DNA of 64,000 nt from Candidatus Fermentithermobacillaceae bacterium (GCA_012842495.1 DUSS01000004.1:1-64000), one strand, 5' to 3'; numbered from the stretch's first letter, positions 34,171-43,842 are shown. The notes: generated by a model not told the origin, from the sequence alone. Numbers and translations are program-made.

Positions 34171-34773
34171 TCAGTGCCGGGACAAAAGCCCGATCAGGAA
34201 GGGGGAGAGATGAGATTCGAGGACCGCCGCCAGGAGGAAGAGTCCACATAGACGCGCCCAGTAAGCTGTGTACTTAAACACCTGGTTCCACAGCTGCGAT
34301 GATGAGAGGTAGGCCCGTTCCCGAATCAGCGCAAAAGAAAAGGAGACAGCGTAAGACACCATGAAGATCAGAGCAGGTACCGCCAGGAGGTTGTGAGGAA
34401 CCAGCCCGAAGAGCACCAGAAGAGGTCCTTGTGGTCCTTCCGATACCAGGAAACTTGCGCTGAACGCCAGGGCAAACCCACGCACGAAGACGACGGCGCA
34501 GGCTACCGGAATCCCGATGATCGTCAGGCCGAGCGCCCAGACTAAAAGCGCTGTCTTGAGGTTTTGCAACAAAGCTATCTTTAAAACCGAGAGCGAGTCG
34601 ATCCCGGGGTTGTTGAGGCTGGTTAAAAAGACCTCGACGTACGAAAGGAGCTCCGCTTTCTCCATTGGGTCCAGCGCTTTAACAGCTATAACCCCGAGAA
34701 CCGCACCTAAAATGAAAAAGGCGAGGGAAACCACAAGGGGAGAAGAAACCCTGAATGCCATACCGGCCCTCAC
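34171..34773 (-). CDS. spoIIM: Stage II sporulation protein M
   Basis: The 200-residue product has five to six membrane helices and the SpoIIM pattern: SLAFFILGAVLGVIAVKALD near the N-terminus, LQNLKTALLVWALGLTIIGI near residue 69, and LLVLFGLVPHNLLAVPALIF near 118. SpoIIM is a subunit of the DMP peptidoglycan hydrolase complex that drives engulfment. spoIID and spoIIP are not in this window. The 34013-34170 gap shows no gene. Confidence 0.93.
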   Translation of the reverse strand: MRAGMAFRVSSPLVVSLAFFILGAVLGVIAVKALDPMEKAELLSYVEVFLTSLNNPGIDSLSVLKIALLQNLKTALLVWALGLTIIGIPVACAVVFVRGFALAFSASFLVSEGPQGPLLVLFGLVPHNLLAVPALIFMVSYAVSFSFALIRERAYLSSSQLWNQVFKYTAYWARLCGLFLLAAVLESHLSPFLIGLLSRH

Positions 34774-34821
34774 CCATCGTCATATCTACCAGAGCATATG
34801 CCCGGAGGGCCGGGAGTATGT

Positions 34822-35676
34822 CTACCTCTCTTTGATGCTTGCTTCTTCCTTGGCCCCTTCTTTCCGTTTCTCTCCAGCAGGAGACTCCGCTACGCCGGCT
34901 TTTCCGTCCTCCATCTCTGCTTGTTCTTCCTCCGCCTCGTCAGGTTCTTCCGTCCCGGTTTCGTCTTCCGGCACGTCGATCATCCTTCCGGCGCGGAACA
35001 AACTACCCCTGGGGGGCAAAGATTCAAGACGCCTGTTGATAGCGTCCAGAGCAGCTCTCACGGTGGCCTCGAGAGGTTCGTGCCTGACCAGCGCGGCTCC
35101 AAGGAGATCCTCATGTCTTCCCGGGGTAATGAGACTCACCAGGACCAGGATGACTGTCTTGTCCCTGATCCTGGTGCTGACCACATCCTCCACGGTGAAG
35201 AAATTATCCGGCTCGATGGTGAGGTTCGCCGCTTTCACGCAAGCTTTCGCTGCCGCCAGGAGCATCCCGGTTTCGTGCATCTCGGCCTCGGATTTAGCAG
35301 AGTAAGTAACGGTCCTGTCGTCCTCGACTTTTTGCAGCTTAACCGAAACCTGAGCTTGTCTTGACAGCTGGTCCGTCACGATCTCCAATCCCGCAAGGAT
35401 GAGACGGACGGACAGGTGTAGATCACCCACCTGAACCTGAGCAACGGAAACCTTTTTCCTGTCGAGAGTGATATTCCACTGAGCCTTGAGGGCGCTCAGG
35501 ATGTCCCTCACTATTTGTTTGGGGCTTCGCCCGAGGCCCGTCAGGACGTGCACCTCTTCTATGGCGCCCCAATCGTTTACAACGACCCTTACACGCTGAA
35601 CACCCGGAAGGCAGGCTAAGAGGGATTCGATTTCTTCCACGGTCACTTTCTTCCTGACATCCACAGCGCCCAACAC
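34822..35676 (-). CDS. Conserved-looking protein of unknown function, acidic C-terminus
   Basis: The 284-residue product has an N-terminal alpha/beta unit (VTVEEIESLLACLPGVQRVR, then WGAIEEVHVLTG and RSPKQIVRDILSALKAQWNI), a second similar unit near residues 115-190 (RTVTYSAKSEAEMHETGMLL, ACVKAANLTIE), and a C-terminal 60 residues that are almost all Glu, Asp, Ala, Lys and Gly. No family is recognised with certainty. It is 38 bases after the oxidoreductase gamma subunit and may share its transcript. The repeat-like halves suggest an internal duplication. No catalytic motif or membrane segment is visible. Confidence 0.75.
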   Translation of the reverse strand: MLGAVDVRKKVTVEEIESLLACLPGVQRVRVVVNDWGAIEEVHVLTGLGRSPKQIVRDILSALKAQWNITLDRKKVSVAQVQVGDLHLSVRLILAGLEIVTDQLSRQAQVSVKLQKVEDDRTVTYSAKSEAEMHETGMLLAAAKACVKAANLTIEPDNFFTVEDVVSTRIRDKTVILVLVSLITPGRHEDLLGAALVRHEPLEATVRAALDAINRRLESLPPRGSLFRAGRMIDVPEDETGTEEPDEAEEEQAEMEDGKAGVAESPAGEKRKEGAKEEASIKER

Positions 35677-35714
35677 CTCCGCAACCCACCACGCCTTTCG
35701 GGCCGCATCTCATT

Positions 35715-36260
35715 CTACACGCCGGCCCGGACCAAAGATGCCCCTTTTCTAAGCGCCTCTTCGTTCATGGGCAAGAGGTCGTGGTGCCTCTCGTGAATCA
35801 CGTCTTTTAGGGATCTTATCACGGATTCCAGGGGAACACAGGAAATAGCTTCTACAAGCGCTCCCAAGCAGACCATGTTGGCCACCTTTTCAGAGCCGAT
35901 TTCCCGGGCCACTTCGTTGGCGGGGATCTTCAGTACGCGAATGTCTCCCCTGTAATCATCGACTTTCACGAGGGACGAGTTTAGTACCAGGAGGCCTCCC
36001 GGGACCACGGCTTTGTGGAACTTGACAAAAGAAGGACCGTTCATAACGATGCACGAGGTAGGCTCCGTGACGACCGGAGAAGCTATCTCTTCGTCAGATA
36101 CCACTACCGCGCAGTTGGCTGTTCCCCCTCGCATTTCAGGACCGTACGAGGGAAGCCACGAAACCTTCTTGCCTTCTTTCATACCCGCATAGGTGAGAAG
36201 CGTTCCGATGAGCATTATCCCCTGACCGCCGAAACCGGCCATGATTATCTCGTGAGTCAC
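35715..36260 (-). CDS. 2-oxoacid:ferredoxin oxidoreductase, gamma subunit
   Basis: The 181-residue product has the gamma-subunit signature [40 protein letters not shown] and VLNSSLV. It completes the four-subunit oxidoreductase encoded here (ferredoxin-like, alpha, beta, gamma). The GTG start overlaps the beta-subunit stop (GTGA). Together the subunits turn a 2-oxoacid and CoA into acyl-CoA, CO2 and reduced ferredoxin. Context with leucine-type dehydrogenases, Ptb and Buk points to branched-chain 2-oxoacids. Confidence 0.93.
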   Translation of the reverse strand: MTHEIIMAGFGGQGIMLIGTLLTYAGMKEGKKVSWLPSYGPEMRGGTANCAVVVSDEEIASPVVTEPTSCIVMNGPSFVKFHKAVVPGGLLVLNSSLVKVDDYRGDIRVLKIPANEVAREIGSEKVANMVCLGALVEAISCVPLESVIRSLKDVIHERHHDLLPMNEEALRKGASLVRAGV

Positions 36261-37006
36261 CTCACCTCGCCCTCCTTTACCTTGAACTCTCCCAGCGGGA
36301 AGACGGGGATCATCTTCTCTTCGATCCACTTGAGGGCCTCCTGAGGAGAAAGTCCCCAGTTTGTCGGGCAGGAAGAAAGCAACTCCACGAAGGAGAATCC
36401 TTTCTTCTGGATCTGGGTTTCAAAGGCCTTCTTCAGTGAAGCCTTAGCTTTGGCGATGTTCGCCGCATTGTGGAGCGAACACCTGGCGATGTAAGCTGCT
36501 CCCTCCACGGTGGACAGGAGCTCGGAGACACGCAGAGGGTAACCCTGAGAAGCAGGCTGGCGTCCCAGAGGCGTGGTGGTGGTCCGCATCCCCTCAAGCG
36601 TGGTGGGGGCCATCTGCCCGCCCGTCATGCCGTATATGGCATTATTAATGAATATCACGGTGATGTTTTCGCCGCGCGCCGCAGCGTGCAGTATCTCAGC
36701 GGCACCGATGGATGCGAGATCGCCATCCCCCTGATAGGTGAAGACTATCGTCTCGGGCAGCACTCTCTTGATGCCGGTGGCCACCGCCGGAGCGCGCCCG
36801 TGAGCCGCTTGCTGGAAATCCACGTCGATGTAGTTGTAGGCGAAGACCGAACATCCCACGGATGCCACACCGACGGTGTTCCCCTGGATACCGAGTTCGT
36901 CTATGACTTCGGCCAGGATTCGATGGGCGATACCGTGAGTACAACCCGGACAGTAGTGGGTCACCACATCCTTCAGTGCGCGGGGTCTTTCGTATATGGC
37001 CTTCAC
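36257..37006 (-). CDS. 2-oxoacid:ferredoxin oxidoreductase, beta subunit (TPP-binding)
   Basis: The 249-residue product has the TPP and magnesium motif in [20 protein letters not shown] near residue 97 with the matching Asn in [16 protein letters not shown], and cysteines in [13 protein letters not shown] at the N-terminus and [11 protein letters not shown] near the end that are typical for the cluster-binding loops of this subunit. It overlaps the alpha-subunit stop by four bases. Substrate choice is inferred from the operon, not from residues. Confidence 0.93.
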   Translation of the reverse strand: MKAIYERPRALKDVVTHYCPGCTHGIAHRILAEVIDELGIQGNTVGVASVGCSVFAYNYIDVDFQQAAHGRAPAVATGIKRVLPETIVFTYQGDGDLASIGAAEILHAAARGENITVIFINNAIYGMTGGQMAPTTLEGMRTTTTPLGRQPASQGYPLRVSELLSTVEGAAYIARCSLHNAANIAKAKASLKKAFETQIQKKGFSFVELLSSCPTNWGLSPQEALKWIEEKMIPVFPLGEFKVKEGEVR

Positions 37007-38115
37007 TTAAGCTCACCCCCTGCCACCCTGTCATAGTAGTCTGTGATCGAAGGAGTCTTCCCCGATACCATGTCCTTGATCCTCTTCAAAACCCCTTTGG
37101 GAGCCGGGACAGCGCCGCCGGTTCTCCCGTAGAAATATACGGGCGCCTTGCCTTCGACCGAAAGTTTGACGTCCTCCACCATCTGACCGGTGGACATTTC
37201 CACGCACAAAAAGCCCTTGGCGTGAGGCAACACAGCTTCGAAAGCTTGCTTCGGGAAAGGCCAAAGGGTAATTGGTCTTAACAGTCCCACTTTGATCCCC
37301 TCGCGCCTTGCCATAGCCATGGCAGCTCGACATACCCTGGCCATAGTCCCGTAAGCTACGAGGAACCACTCGGCGTCGCCGGCCTTTTCCAGGTCCCACA
37401 TGACCTCCTCCTCTTGGGCCCGCCGGTACTTCTCCTGAAGTTTCCAGTTATGTGCATCTAGTCCCTCCGGATCCAGAATGATGGAGCTCAAAAGCCTGGA
37501 TTTTCCGCCCCGGTTACCGGTGGTAGCCCAAGGTTTGGAACGTGGATCCGGCGGAGGGGTTTCGCCGGGGAACGACACGGGCTCCATCATCTGCCCGAGC
37601 ATTCCATCGCCCAGTATCATTACGGGGTTCCGGTACTTTTCGGCGACAGAAAACGCCCGGAACATGATGTCCACCATTTCCTGGATTGACGAGGGGCCGT
37701 ACACTATAAGCCTGTAATCGCCGTGTCCGCCACCTTTGGTTGCCTGGAAATAGTCGGACTGAGACGGCTGAATTCCGCCGAGACCCGGTCCCCCCCTCAT
37801 CATGTTGACGATGACGCACGGGATTTCCGAGCCGCACAAATACGAGATGCCTTCCTGCATCAAACTGATGCCTGGACTGGACGAGGAGATGAGCACCCTT
37901 CCGCCCGCACCGCCTGCTCCGTAAACCATGTTGATGGCGGCCACTTCGCTTTCGGCCTGGACGTAGACGCCCCCCACCTCCGGAAGCCTTTTCGCCATAT
38001 ACTCGGGGATCTCGTTTTGAGGCGTGATAGGATAGCCGAAGAAGTAACGACACCCCGCTCTTATGGCAGCTTCGCCTACAGCTTCGTTGCCTTTCATGAG
38101 AACTACTTCGGCCAA
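37003..38115 (-). CDS. vorB: 2-oxoacid:ferredoxin oxidoreductase, alpha subunit (VorB type)
   Basis: The 370-residue product carries the alpha-subunit motifs of the 3-methyl-2-oxobutanoate group: [69 protein letters not shown] and [20 protein letters not shown]. The TTG at 38115 is chosen because GGAGGTG lies six bases upstream; the longer frame to 38223 runs into the ferredoxin gene. Branched 2-oxoacids made by the neighbouring dehydrogenases are the likely substrates. Confidence 0.93.
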   Translation of the reverse strand: MAEVVLMKGNEAVGEAAIRAGCRYFFGYPITPQNEIPEYMAKRLPEVGGVYVQAESEVAAINMVYGAGGAGGRVLISSSSPGISLMQEGISYLCGSEIPCVIVNMMRGGPGLGGIQPSQSDYFQATKGGGHGDYRLIVYGPSSIQEMVDIMFRAFSVAEKYRNPVMILGDGMLGQMMEPVSFPGETPPPDPRSKPWATTGNRGGKSRLLSSIILDPEGLDAHNWKLQEKYRRAQEEEVMWDLEKAGDAEWFLVAYGTMARVCRAAMAMARREGIKVGLLRPITLWPFPKQAFEAVLPHAKGFLCVEMSTGQMVEDVKLSVEGKAPVYFYGRTGGAVPAPKGVLKRIKDMVSGKTPSITDYYDRVAGGELK

Positions 38116-38159
38116 GATTTTCACCTCCGGATTTGTCGTATGCTTTATCGTCGAGATCT

Positions 38160-38372
38160 TCACCGGTAAACCTCTATGACGGCGTCCGGGCACATTCTCG
38201 CGCAGAGAGCGCAACTCGTGCACTTCGCCTGGTCCTCATCGGAAACGGTGGCGGGGTGATACCCGAGATCGTTCAGACGGTCCGATATCGTAATGATCTT
38301 TCTGGGGCATACAGCTACACACAGCGCACAGCTCTTACAGTACTTCTCGTAAAAGCGAACCCGTTTCTCCAA
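38160..38372 (-). CDS. 2-oxoacid:ferredoxin oxidoreductase, ferredoxin-like subunit (2x 4Fe-4S)
   Basis: The 70-residue product has two four-cysteine motifs, CKSCALCVAVCP and CTSCALCARMCP, each able to bind a 4Fe-4S cluster, as in the delta subunit of VOR and KOR enzymes. The TTG at 38372 is the likely start (GGGGGG upstream); the open frame continues upstream to 38663 but that part is arginine-rich and partly inside the neighbouring gene. It is the first gene of the oxidoreductase set, 44 bases before the alpha subunit. Confidence 0.9.
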   Translation of the reverse strand: MEKRVRFYEKYCKSCALCVAVCPRKIITISDRLNDLGYHPATVSDEDQAKCTSCALCARMCPDAVIEVYR

Positions 38373-38438
38373 TCTCTTACCCCCCCTTTCCCTATTTGCC
38401 TCACCTGCTCTCGAGAGAGAACCGTCAAAAGCAGAGAT

Positions 38439-38475
38439 CCTCCGTCTCCGGTCACCGCTCGTTCGGAGACGGAGG
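38439..38475 (-). terminator. Strong 12-base-pair hairpin between the kinase-like gene and the oxidoreductase genes
   Basis: CCTCCGTCTCCG and CGGAGACGGAGG form a perfect 12-base stem with a 13-base loop, in the 256-base gap 38373-38628. On the minus strand the tail is ATCTCTGCTTTTG, only partly T-rich. It could be a terminator, an attenuator or an mRNA-stabilising element. Nothing else recognisable is in the gap. Confidence 0.55.
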
Positions 38476-38628
38476 CACTTTTCTCCGTAAATTCCAGACT
38501 CCATGACGGGATTCCTGCCCGCTTTCGAAACGAGATCTCGGCGGAAATCTTCCCTCTGGCCATTTCGCTTCGCCAGAGAGCTCTCAAGCGCGGCTTGCAC
38601 CAAAGTGGGGTACCAGCCGGGAACCTGA

Positions 38629-39651
38629 TCAGCTTTCTCCTTCGACCTTACGAAGTCCCTCACGAAGCAGAACCGGTATCACGAGTTCACCGCCGACCAC
38701 GAGAACCGGGGCCCACTTACCCACCCTCGACCCGACGAAATTCACCACCTCGTTCAGGGAAAACGCAGGCCCCGCCAGGATGATGAAGTCGACCCTGCCC
38801 GACAGGGTAGCCACGGCTCTGCCTATCTCTTTGGAAATCTGATAAGCCATGCCACACAGAGCCCGGAGAGCCTTTTCGTCCCCATTCTCTACGAGGCGCT
38901 CCAGTTCTTCCTCGTCCGCCGTTTCGGCGTAAGCGAGAACACCCGACCCGCATGAAAGGACTTCCTCCGGTTTATCTCCCAGGACGTTCTCAAAAAAGGC
39001 ATCTACCAGCGCGGTGGCGGGAAGGGTGCCGGCGGCCTGGAAACCGAAAGGACCTTCACCCGCCAGAGGGTCGGTGCATTCTACGACGGCGCCTCGGGCG
39101 TAGCAGGCGACGGACGTTTCTTCTCCCGAGTAGACGAGGATCAGGTTTTTTCCCCGGAGGTCGGACCTGTTGATCTCCCCCGCAGCTCGAATGGCCGCCC
39201 GGTGTTCCAGGGCGTGGTAGACCGCCCGGCGGGAATATCCAGGCAATCCCGAAAACTGAGCCTCACCGGCGAGGGGTGCTCCCCTCATCGTCCCCACGGC
39301 AAACGCTTTGCATCCTGTTCTCACCGAGTACTCCCAGGCCATTTGAGCGAGAACGTTCCGGGGATACCACGAATCTTCGGACTCTCGAGCTAGTCTGGCT
39401 ACCGTTTCGTCCACCGGAAAGACTTCGGGAAAGGAATCCGGCCCGGTCAGGCCGTCCGGGGGGCGGTACGAGCCACCCGGTATCATCAGGATGCCGGGGG
39501 GCGAACCCATTAGAGCAGCAGCTTGTTCCAGGAAATCCGGACCCGCCAGGATTTTCTTTTGAATCATCTCTCCGCTCCCGCCGAAGAACCCGACCTTCCC
39601 GTGTCTCCTGCCGAGGTCAACGGCGAGAACCCTGTGCCGGACAGAGTTCAC
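38629..39651 (-). CDS. Divergent butyrate kinase paralogue lacking the phosphate-binding motif
   Basis: The 340-residue product follows butyrate kinase over most of its length: AQFSGLPGYSRRAVYHALEH near residue 130, GEGPFGFQAAGTLPATAL near 200 and a late hydrophobic VDFIILAGPAF. The N-terminal NPGSTSTK of the true kinase is replaced by AVDLGRRHGKVGFFG, and the AHLGSGF motif by LILVYSGEETS. It may have another role or be inactive. The GTG at 39651 is preferred (GGAGGGG five bases upstream). It sits between the dehydrogenase and the oxidoreductase genes of the fermentation locus. Confidence 0.75.
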   Translation of the reverse strand: MNSVRHRVLAVDLGRRHGKVGFFGGSGEMIQKKILAGPDFLEQAAALMGSPPGILMIPGGSYRPPDGLTGPDSFPEVFPVDETVARLARESEDSWYPRNVLAQMAWEYSVRTGCKAFAVGTMRGAPLAGEAQFSGLPGYSRRAVYHALEHRAAIRAAGEINRSDLRGKNLILVYSGEETSVACYARGAVVECTDPLAGEGPFGFQAAGTLPATALVDAFFENVLGDKPEEVLSCGSGVLAYAETADEEELERLVENGDEKALRALCGMAYQISKEIGRAVATLSGRVDFIILAGPAFSLNEVVNFVGSRVGKWAPVLVVGGELVIPVLLREGLRKVEGES

Positions 39652-39685
39652 CGGTACCCCTCCCATTTCCCCACCGCCATCGCGC

Positions 39686-40750
39686 TTATTCCCTCATGTA
39701 CATCTTCTTCTGGCGCAGGGCTTTATTGATTCTCTCCTCTGCCATGTAATCGGCAGCTTCGTAAGTCTCCATACCCTTTTCCTTGGCGGTCTGGAATACC
39801 CGGAGAAGGATGTCGTATATCCGGGCGACGCTGGCCATGGCTCTTTCCCTGTTATAGCCGCCGGGCCTGATTTCGTCGGCGACGTTGGTGACTCCGCCGC
39901 CATTGACTATGAAATCGGGGCAGTAGAGAATGCCCCTTGCCGATAGAGCTTTTCCGTGGTGGGGTTCCAAGAGCTGGTTATTCGCACATCCGCAGACGAT
40001 TTTTGCCTTGAGTCGCGGAATGGTTTCGTCGTTGATTATCCCGCCCAGGGCGCATGGGGCGAAGATATCGCAATCCTGAGAGTAAATCGCCTCAGGTGCA
40101 CAGGCAGTGGCCCCTAGTTCTACGGCTTTTTCCAGCTTGTCCGGGTAGATATCGGTAGCTACGACGGTCGCGCCCGCCTCCAGGAGCCTTCTGATCAAAT
40201 CCAGTCCCACGCTGCCCGTTCCCTGAACTGCGACTCTCAGTCCCTTCAAGCTGTCCAGATTCCACAGGTACTTGACAGCTGCGTGCATAGCCCGGAAAAC
40301 TCCGTAGGCTGTAGCTGGCGATGGATTCCCGCTGGTCTCCCTCAGCCCCACTACCCATTTGGTCTGAGTCCGGATTATATCCATATCCTCGGTGGTGGTC
40401 CCCACGTCCTCAGCTGTGATGTACCGTCCGTTCAGGGTTTCCACGAACTTTCCGAACGCCCGGAACAACTCCTCCGACTTGTCTTTCCTGGGGTCTCCGA
40501 TGATGACGGCCTTTCCGCCTCCGAGGTTGAGACCCATCGCCGCGTTCTTATAGGTCATCCCCCTGGAAAGGCGCAGGACGTCGAAAAGAGCTTCTTCCTC
40601 GGTTTTGTAAGGCCACATCCTGGTTCCACCGAGCGCCGGACCCAGAGTTGTGTCGTGAATGGCGATGATCGCCCTCAATCCCGACACGGGATCGTAGTTG
40701 AACACCACCTGTTCGTGACCGTACTTCTCCATCATCTCAAATACGGACAT
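39686..40750 (-). CDS. Leu/Phe/Val-type amino acid dehydrogenase (second copy)
   Basis: The 354-residue product has the Glu/Leu/Phe/Val dehydrogenase pattern: GLRAIIAIHDTTLGPALGGT near residue 25, MTYKNAAMGLNLGGGKAVII with the catalytic Lys near 65-80, and the NAD motif VAVQGTGSVGLDLIRRLLEA near 178. It deaminates branched-chain amino acids to 2-oxoacids, or the reverse. A second, related gene lies at the head of the locus; the two differ in length and may differ in substrate. Confidence 0.92.
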   Translation of the reverse strand: MSVFEMMEKYGHEQVVFNYDPVSGLRAIIAIHDTTLGPALGGTRMWPYKTEEEALFDVLRLSRGMTYKNAAMGLNLGGGKAVIIGDPRKDKSEELFRAFGKFVETLNGRYITAEDVGTTTEDMDIIRTQTKWVVGLRETSGNPSPATAYGVFRAMHAAVKYLWNLDSLKGLRVAVQGTGSVGLDLIRRLLEAGATVVATDIYPDKLEKAVELGATACAPEAIYSQDCDIFAPCALGGIINDETIPRLKAKIVCGCANNQLLEPHHGKALSARGILYCPDFIVNGGGVTNVADEIRPGGYNRERAMASVARIYDILLRVFQTAKEKGMETYEAADYMAEERINKALRQKKMYMRE

Positions 40751-40792
40751 CTCGAACCCTCCTCTTAATTGTACTGAAACTGGTAATTCCGC

Positions 40793-41689
40793 CTAAACCA
40801 GACATCGGGCCACAGCCAGGGAATACAGCTTTACCCGGGCTGTGTCGGCCCGGGATATCACCACTACCGGGTGGGTCGCCCCGGTTATCACTCCTCCCAT
40901 CAAGGCACCGGCAAAGTATTGCATGCTCTTGGCCACGCTGTTGCCCGTCGTTATATCCGGGGCGATGAGAATGTCCGCCTTTCCCGCCACCGGACTGTCC
41001 ACCTTCTTGATGGCAGCCGACTCGGGAGAAATAGCCACATCGAGGGCGAGCGGACCGTCTACGAGGGCACCCGGGAAAGCTCCTCTTTCCGCCATTTTTG
41101 CTATGACAGCTGCATCCAGGGTTGCCGGGTACTCTGCAGTGGGAACCTCCACCGCGCACAACAGCGCGACCCTGGGTTCGGAAACGCCCAGCGCCCTCGC
41201 TACTTCAATGGCATTTTCCACGATGCTGATCTTCCGTTCGAGATCAGGGGCGATGTTCACACCCCCGTCCGCTACGAAGATGAACCGGTCGAAGCCGGGC
41301 ACTTCCAGCGCAGCCGTGTGGCTCAGCACCTTTCCAGTCCTGAGACCCTTTTCCTTGTCCAGAACGGCTCTGAGAAGAACCGAAGTATGCATCTTCCCCT
41401 TCATGAGAATGGACGCTCTGCCGGTGCGGACGAGTTCCACCGCCTTCGCCGCCGATTCTTCGGGGCTTTTGGACTCCACGATGCTCACAGCCTCCGCTGG
41501 AACACTCAGGGACGAGAGAGTTTCTTCGATCTTCGCCCTGGAACCCACGAGCTCCGCACGGACGAACCCGTGTTTAGAAGCTTCGGCGATCGCTTCCAGG
41601 GCAGCGGGATCGTGGCCTTCGGCTACAGCAACAGCCACCGGACCGAGCGCGCTGACCCTTTGCAACAGTGCGTCAAACAGACGTCCCAT
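40793..41689 (-). CDS. ptb: Phosphate butyryltransferase
   Basis: The 298-residue product matches the phosphotransbutyrylase family: VAVAEGHDPAALEAIAEASK near residue 20, LMKGKMHTSVLLRAVLDKEK near 95, FIFVADGGVNIAPDLERKIS near 136 and MQYFAGALMGGVITGATHPV near 255. It converts butyryl-, isobutyryl- or isovaleryl-CoA to the acyl phosphate. The gene is three bases from buk, so the two form the ATP-yielding end of the pathway. Confidence 0.94.
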   Translation of the reverse strand: MGRLFDALLQRVSALGPVAVAVAEGHDPAALEAIAEASKHGFVRAELVGSRAKIEETLSSLSVPAEAVSIVESKSPEESAAKAVELVRTGRASILMKGKMHTSVLLRAVLDKEKGLRTGKVLSHTAALEVPGFDRFIFVADGGVNIAPDLERKISIVENAIEVARALGVSEPRVALLCAVEVPTAEYPATLDAAVIAKMAERGAFPGALVDGPLALDVAISPESAAIKKVDSPVAGKADILIAPDITTGNSVAKSMQYFAGALMGGVITGATHPVVVISRADTARVKLYSLAVARCLV

Positions 41690-41692
41690 TCT

Positions 41693-42766
41693 TCACACCG
41701 TCCTTCCACGCTCCGGGTACTCTCTGGCCTGCTCTTCGCCGGAAAGAACCCTGATGGCGCCCTGGGCCAGGCAAGCCATCTCGTCCTCGCCAGGGTAAAC
41801 CAGGTGAGGACCGATAAAACTCGTCCTTTCCTTGACCACGTCTATGAAGGTTTGCGACCGGGCAAGCCCTCCCGTTATCACGACCGCGTCAGGCATTTCG
41901 GGAGCCACCGACGCCATGGCCCCGATTTCTCTGGCAACCTGATACGCCATGGCCCGGTACACCAGGGCCCATTTCGGGTCGGAGAGCTTTTTCTCGACCT
42001 CCCGCGCATCCTTTGTGCCGAGGTAGCCGAACATCCCGGCTTCGCTGATCAGCAAAAACCTCACCCTCCTGGGTTCCCCGATCTCCCGGCACAGCCGCAG
42101 GATCACACGGGAGGGAAGCGTCCCGGCGCGCTCGACGGTGAAAGGACCCTCCTCGTTGGAGTTGTTCGCATCGACCAGCCGTCCGTGGTAGCAGGGGCTC
42201 ACGGAAAACCCGGAGCCGAGATGAGCTATAACCAGGAAGAGGTCCTCGAGATCCCGACCGAGCTCCCTCGCAGCTTTCCTGGCCGCCTGTTTCATGTTCA
42301 GGGCGTGAAGCAAGCTCTTCCGCGGTAAGCACGGCAGTCCCGATATCCGCGAGTAGTCCCAGTATTCGTCCACCGACACGGGGTCGACGACGAACGCGGG
42401 AAGCCCGTAGGGTCTCGCTACCGAGGCCGCCAGAAGACCACCCATGTTCGAAGCGTGCGACCCGCCCACTTCGTTCCGGAGATCCTCGATCATGGCGTCG
42501 TTGACCAGGTATGTTCCTGATGACAGGGGTCGCAAAAGCCCGCCTCTTCCCACCACGGCGTCAAGGTCCCTGACGTCAAACCCGTGCCGGGATAAGAACT
42601 CGAGCACCGCAGCTTTCCGGTAATCCAGCTGCGCCACCGTCTTGAGCTGGGTAACCCACGCGCCGGTATGAAGCACGTTTTCCTCGACCAGCGGACCCTC
42701 TTCGGACATGACGGCCAGCTTCGTCGAGGTGGAACCGGGGTTTATCACGAGGACCCGGAACTTCAC
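41693..42766 (-). CDS. buk: Butyrate kinase
   Basis: The 357-residue product has VLVINPGSTSTKLAVM at the N-terminus, VGRGGLLRPLSSGTYLVND near residue 70, LVIAHLGSGFSVSPCYHGRL near 175 and NEEGPFTVERAGTLPS near 205, all typical for an acetokinase-family butyrate or branched-chain fatty acid kinase. It makes ATP from acyl phosphate. It overlaps the upstream dehydrogenase stop by four bases. Compare with the degenerate paralogue at 38629-39651. Confidence 0.94.
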   Translation of the reverse strand: MKFRVLVINPGSTSTKLAVMSEEGPLVEENVLHTGAWVTQLKTVAQLDYRKAAVLEFLSRHGFDVRDLDAVVGRGGLLRPLSSGTYLVNDAMIEDLRNEVGGSHASNMGGLLAASVARPYGLPAFVVDPVSVDEYWDYSRISGLPCLPRKSLLHALNMKQAARKAARELGRDLEDLFLVIAHLGSGFSVSPCYHGRLVDANNSNEEGPFTVERAGTLPSRVILRLCREIGEPRRVRFLLISEAGMFGYLGTKDAREVEKKLSDPKWALVYRAMAYQVAREIGAMASVAPEMPDAVVITGGLARSQTFIDVVKERTSFIGPHLVYPGEDEMACLAQGAIRVLSGEEQAREYPERGRTV

Positions 42767-43842
42767 ATCTTCACACCCTTGTAAATTGATTTAAGCGCCC
42801 TGACGGCCTCGAGACGCCGCGCCACCATCCGGTTGGAGGCTTCGTAAGTGTCGATACCCTCTTCCCGGGCGATACGGAAAACGGTCTTAAGCAGGCCGGG
42901 GATAGCCTCGGTCTTGTGCTTGGCCCTCTCTGGGTTGTAACCCTCGAGCTCGTCCGCGACGCTGATGACACCGCCCGCGTTGATGATGTAATCGGGCGCA
43001 TACAGGATGCCTCTTTCCTTCAACCGAAGGGCGTCCTCCGGAGTTTCCAGCTGGTTGTTCGCTCCGCCCGCCACTATCCTCGCCTTGATTCTCGGAATCG
43101 TGTTCTTGTTCAAGACGCCTCCGAGGGCGTTGGGAGATAAGACGTCCGCATCGGCGAATAGAATTTCCGAGGGGTCTACGAGCTCGGCTCCAAACTCCCT
43201 AGCTACTTCCACCGCAACGTTCGAACGGGCATCAGCTACGATGAGCTTCGTCCCCTCTTTGTGGAGGTGCCCCGCCAGCTTCCTGCCGACCTTGCCCACA
43301 CCCTGAATCGCGACGGTACGCCCTTTCAACTCCGGTGAACCGAACACCTCCTCGAGGCAAACTTTGATCCCGAGGAAGACACCGTAAGCTGTGAGTATGG
43401 ACGTATCTCCGCTGCCGCCGTACTCTACGGGAAGCCCTACTACGTACCTGGTCTCAGGCAAACAATACACGAAGTCAGAAGAAACCGTGCCTACGTCCGT
43501 CCCGGTGATGAACCTCCCACCGAGGCCCTGGATAAACCGGCCGTATGCCCTGAAAAGGATTTCGTCCTTCTCTTTGTCGGGGTCTCCCCAGATGACGCCC
43601 TTGCCGCCGCCGAAGTTGTTTCCGCATGCCGCCGATTTCATGGTCATACCCTGGGCCAGCCGCAGCGCGTCCTTGAGAGCTTCATCCTCGCTGGGGTAGG
43701 GATACATCCGCGTGCCCCCCAGCACGGGACCGAGCGTGGTGTCGTGAATGGCGATGATAGCTTTGAGCTTACCCAGCTTGTCCCTGCAGAAAAACACCTG
43801 CTCATGGCCGCCCTCGATCATCTGGTCGAATACGCCCAACAC
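42763..43842 (-). CDS. Leu/Phe/Val-type amino acid dehydrogenase (first copy)
   Basis: The 359-residue product starts FDQMIEGGHEQVFFCRDKLG and has LKAIIAIHDTTLGPVLGGTR, the catalytic segment MTMKSAACGNNFGGGKGVIW and a nucleotide fold VAIQGVGKVGRKLAGHLHKE near residue 180. It is the first gene behind a -24/-12 promoter 72 bases upstream and heads the whole branched-chain fermentation operon. Its stop overlaps buk. It resembles leucine dehydrogenase more than glutamate dehydrogenase by length and motifs. Confidence 0.93.
   Translation of the reverse strand: MLGVFDQMIEGGHEQVFFCRDKLGKLKAIIAIHDTTLGPVLGGTRMYPYPSEDEALKDALRLAQGMTMKSAACGNNFGGGKGVIWGDPDKEKDEILFRAYGRFIQGLGGRFITGTDVGTVSSDFVYCLPETRYVVGLPVEYGGSGDTSILTAYGVFLGIKVCLEEVFGSPELKGRTVAIQGVGKVGRKLAGHLHKEGTKLIVADARSNVAVEVAREFGAELVDPSEILFADADVLSPNALGGVLNKNTIPRIKARIVAGGANNQLETPEDALRLKERGILYAPDYIINAGGVISVADELEGYNPERAKHKTEAIPGLLKTVFRIAREEGIDTYEASNRMVARRLEAVRALKSIYKGVKM

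Noticed and set aside
40871-42328. A 485-codon open frame antisense to ptb and buk
   Set aside because: The opposite strand has two enzymes with complete motifs; the frame is rich in His, Arg and Gly, as expected for an antisense shadow in GC-rich DNA.
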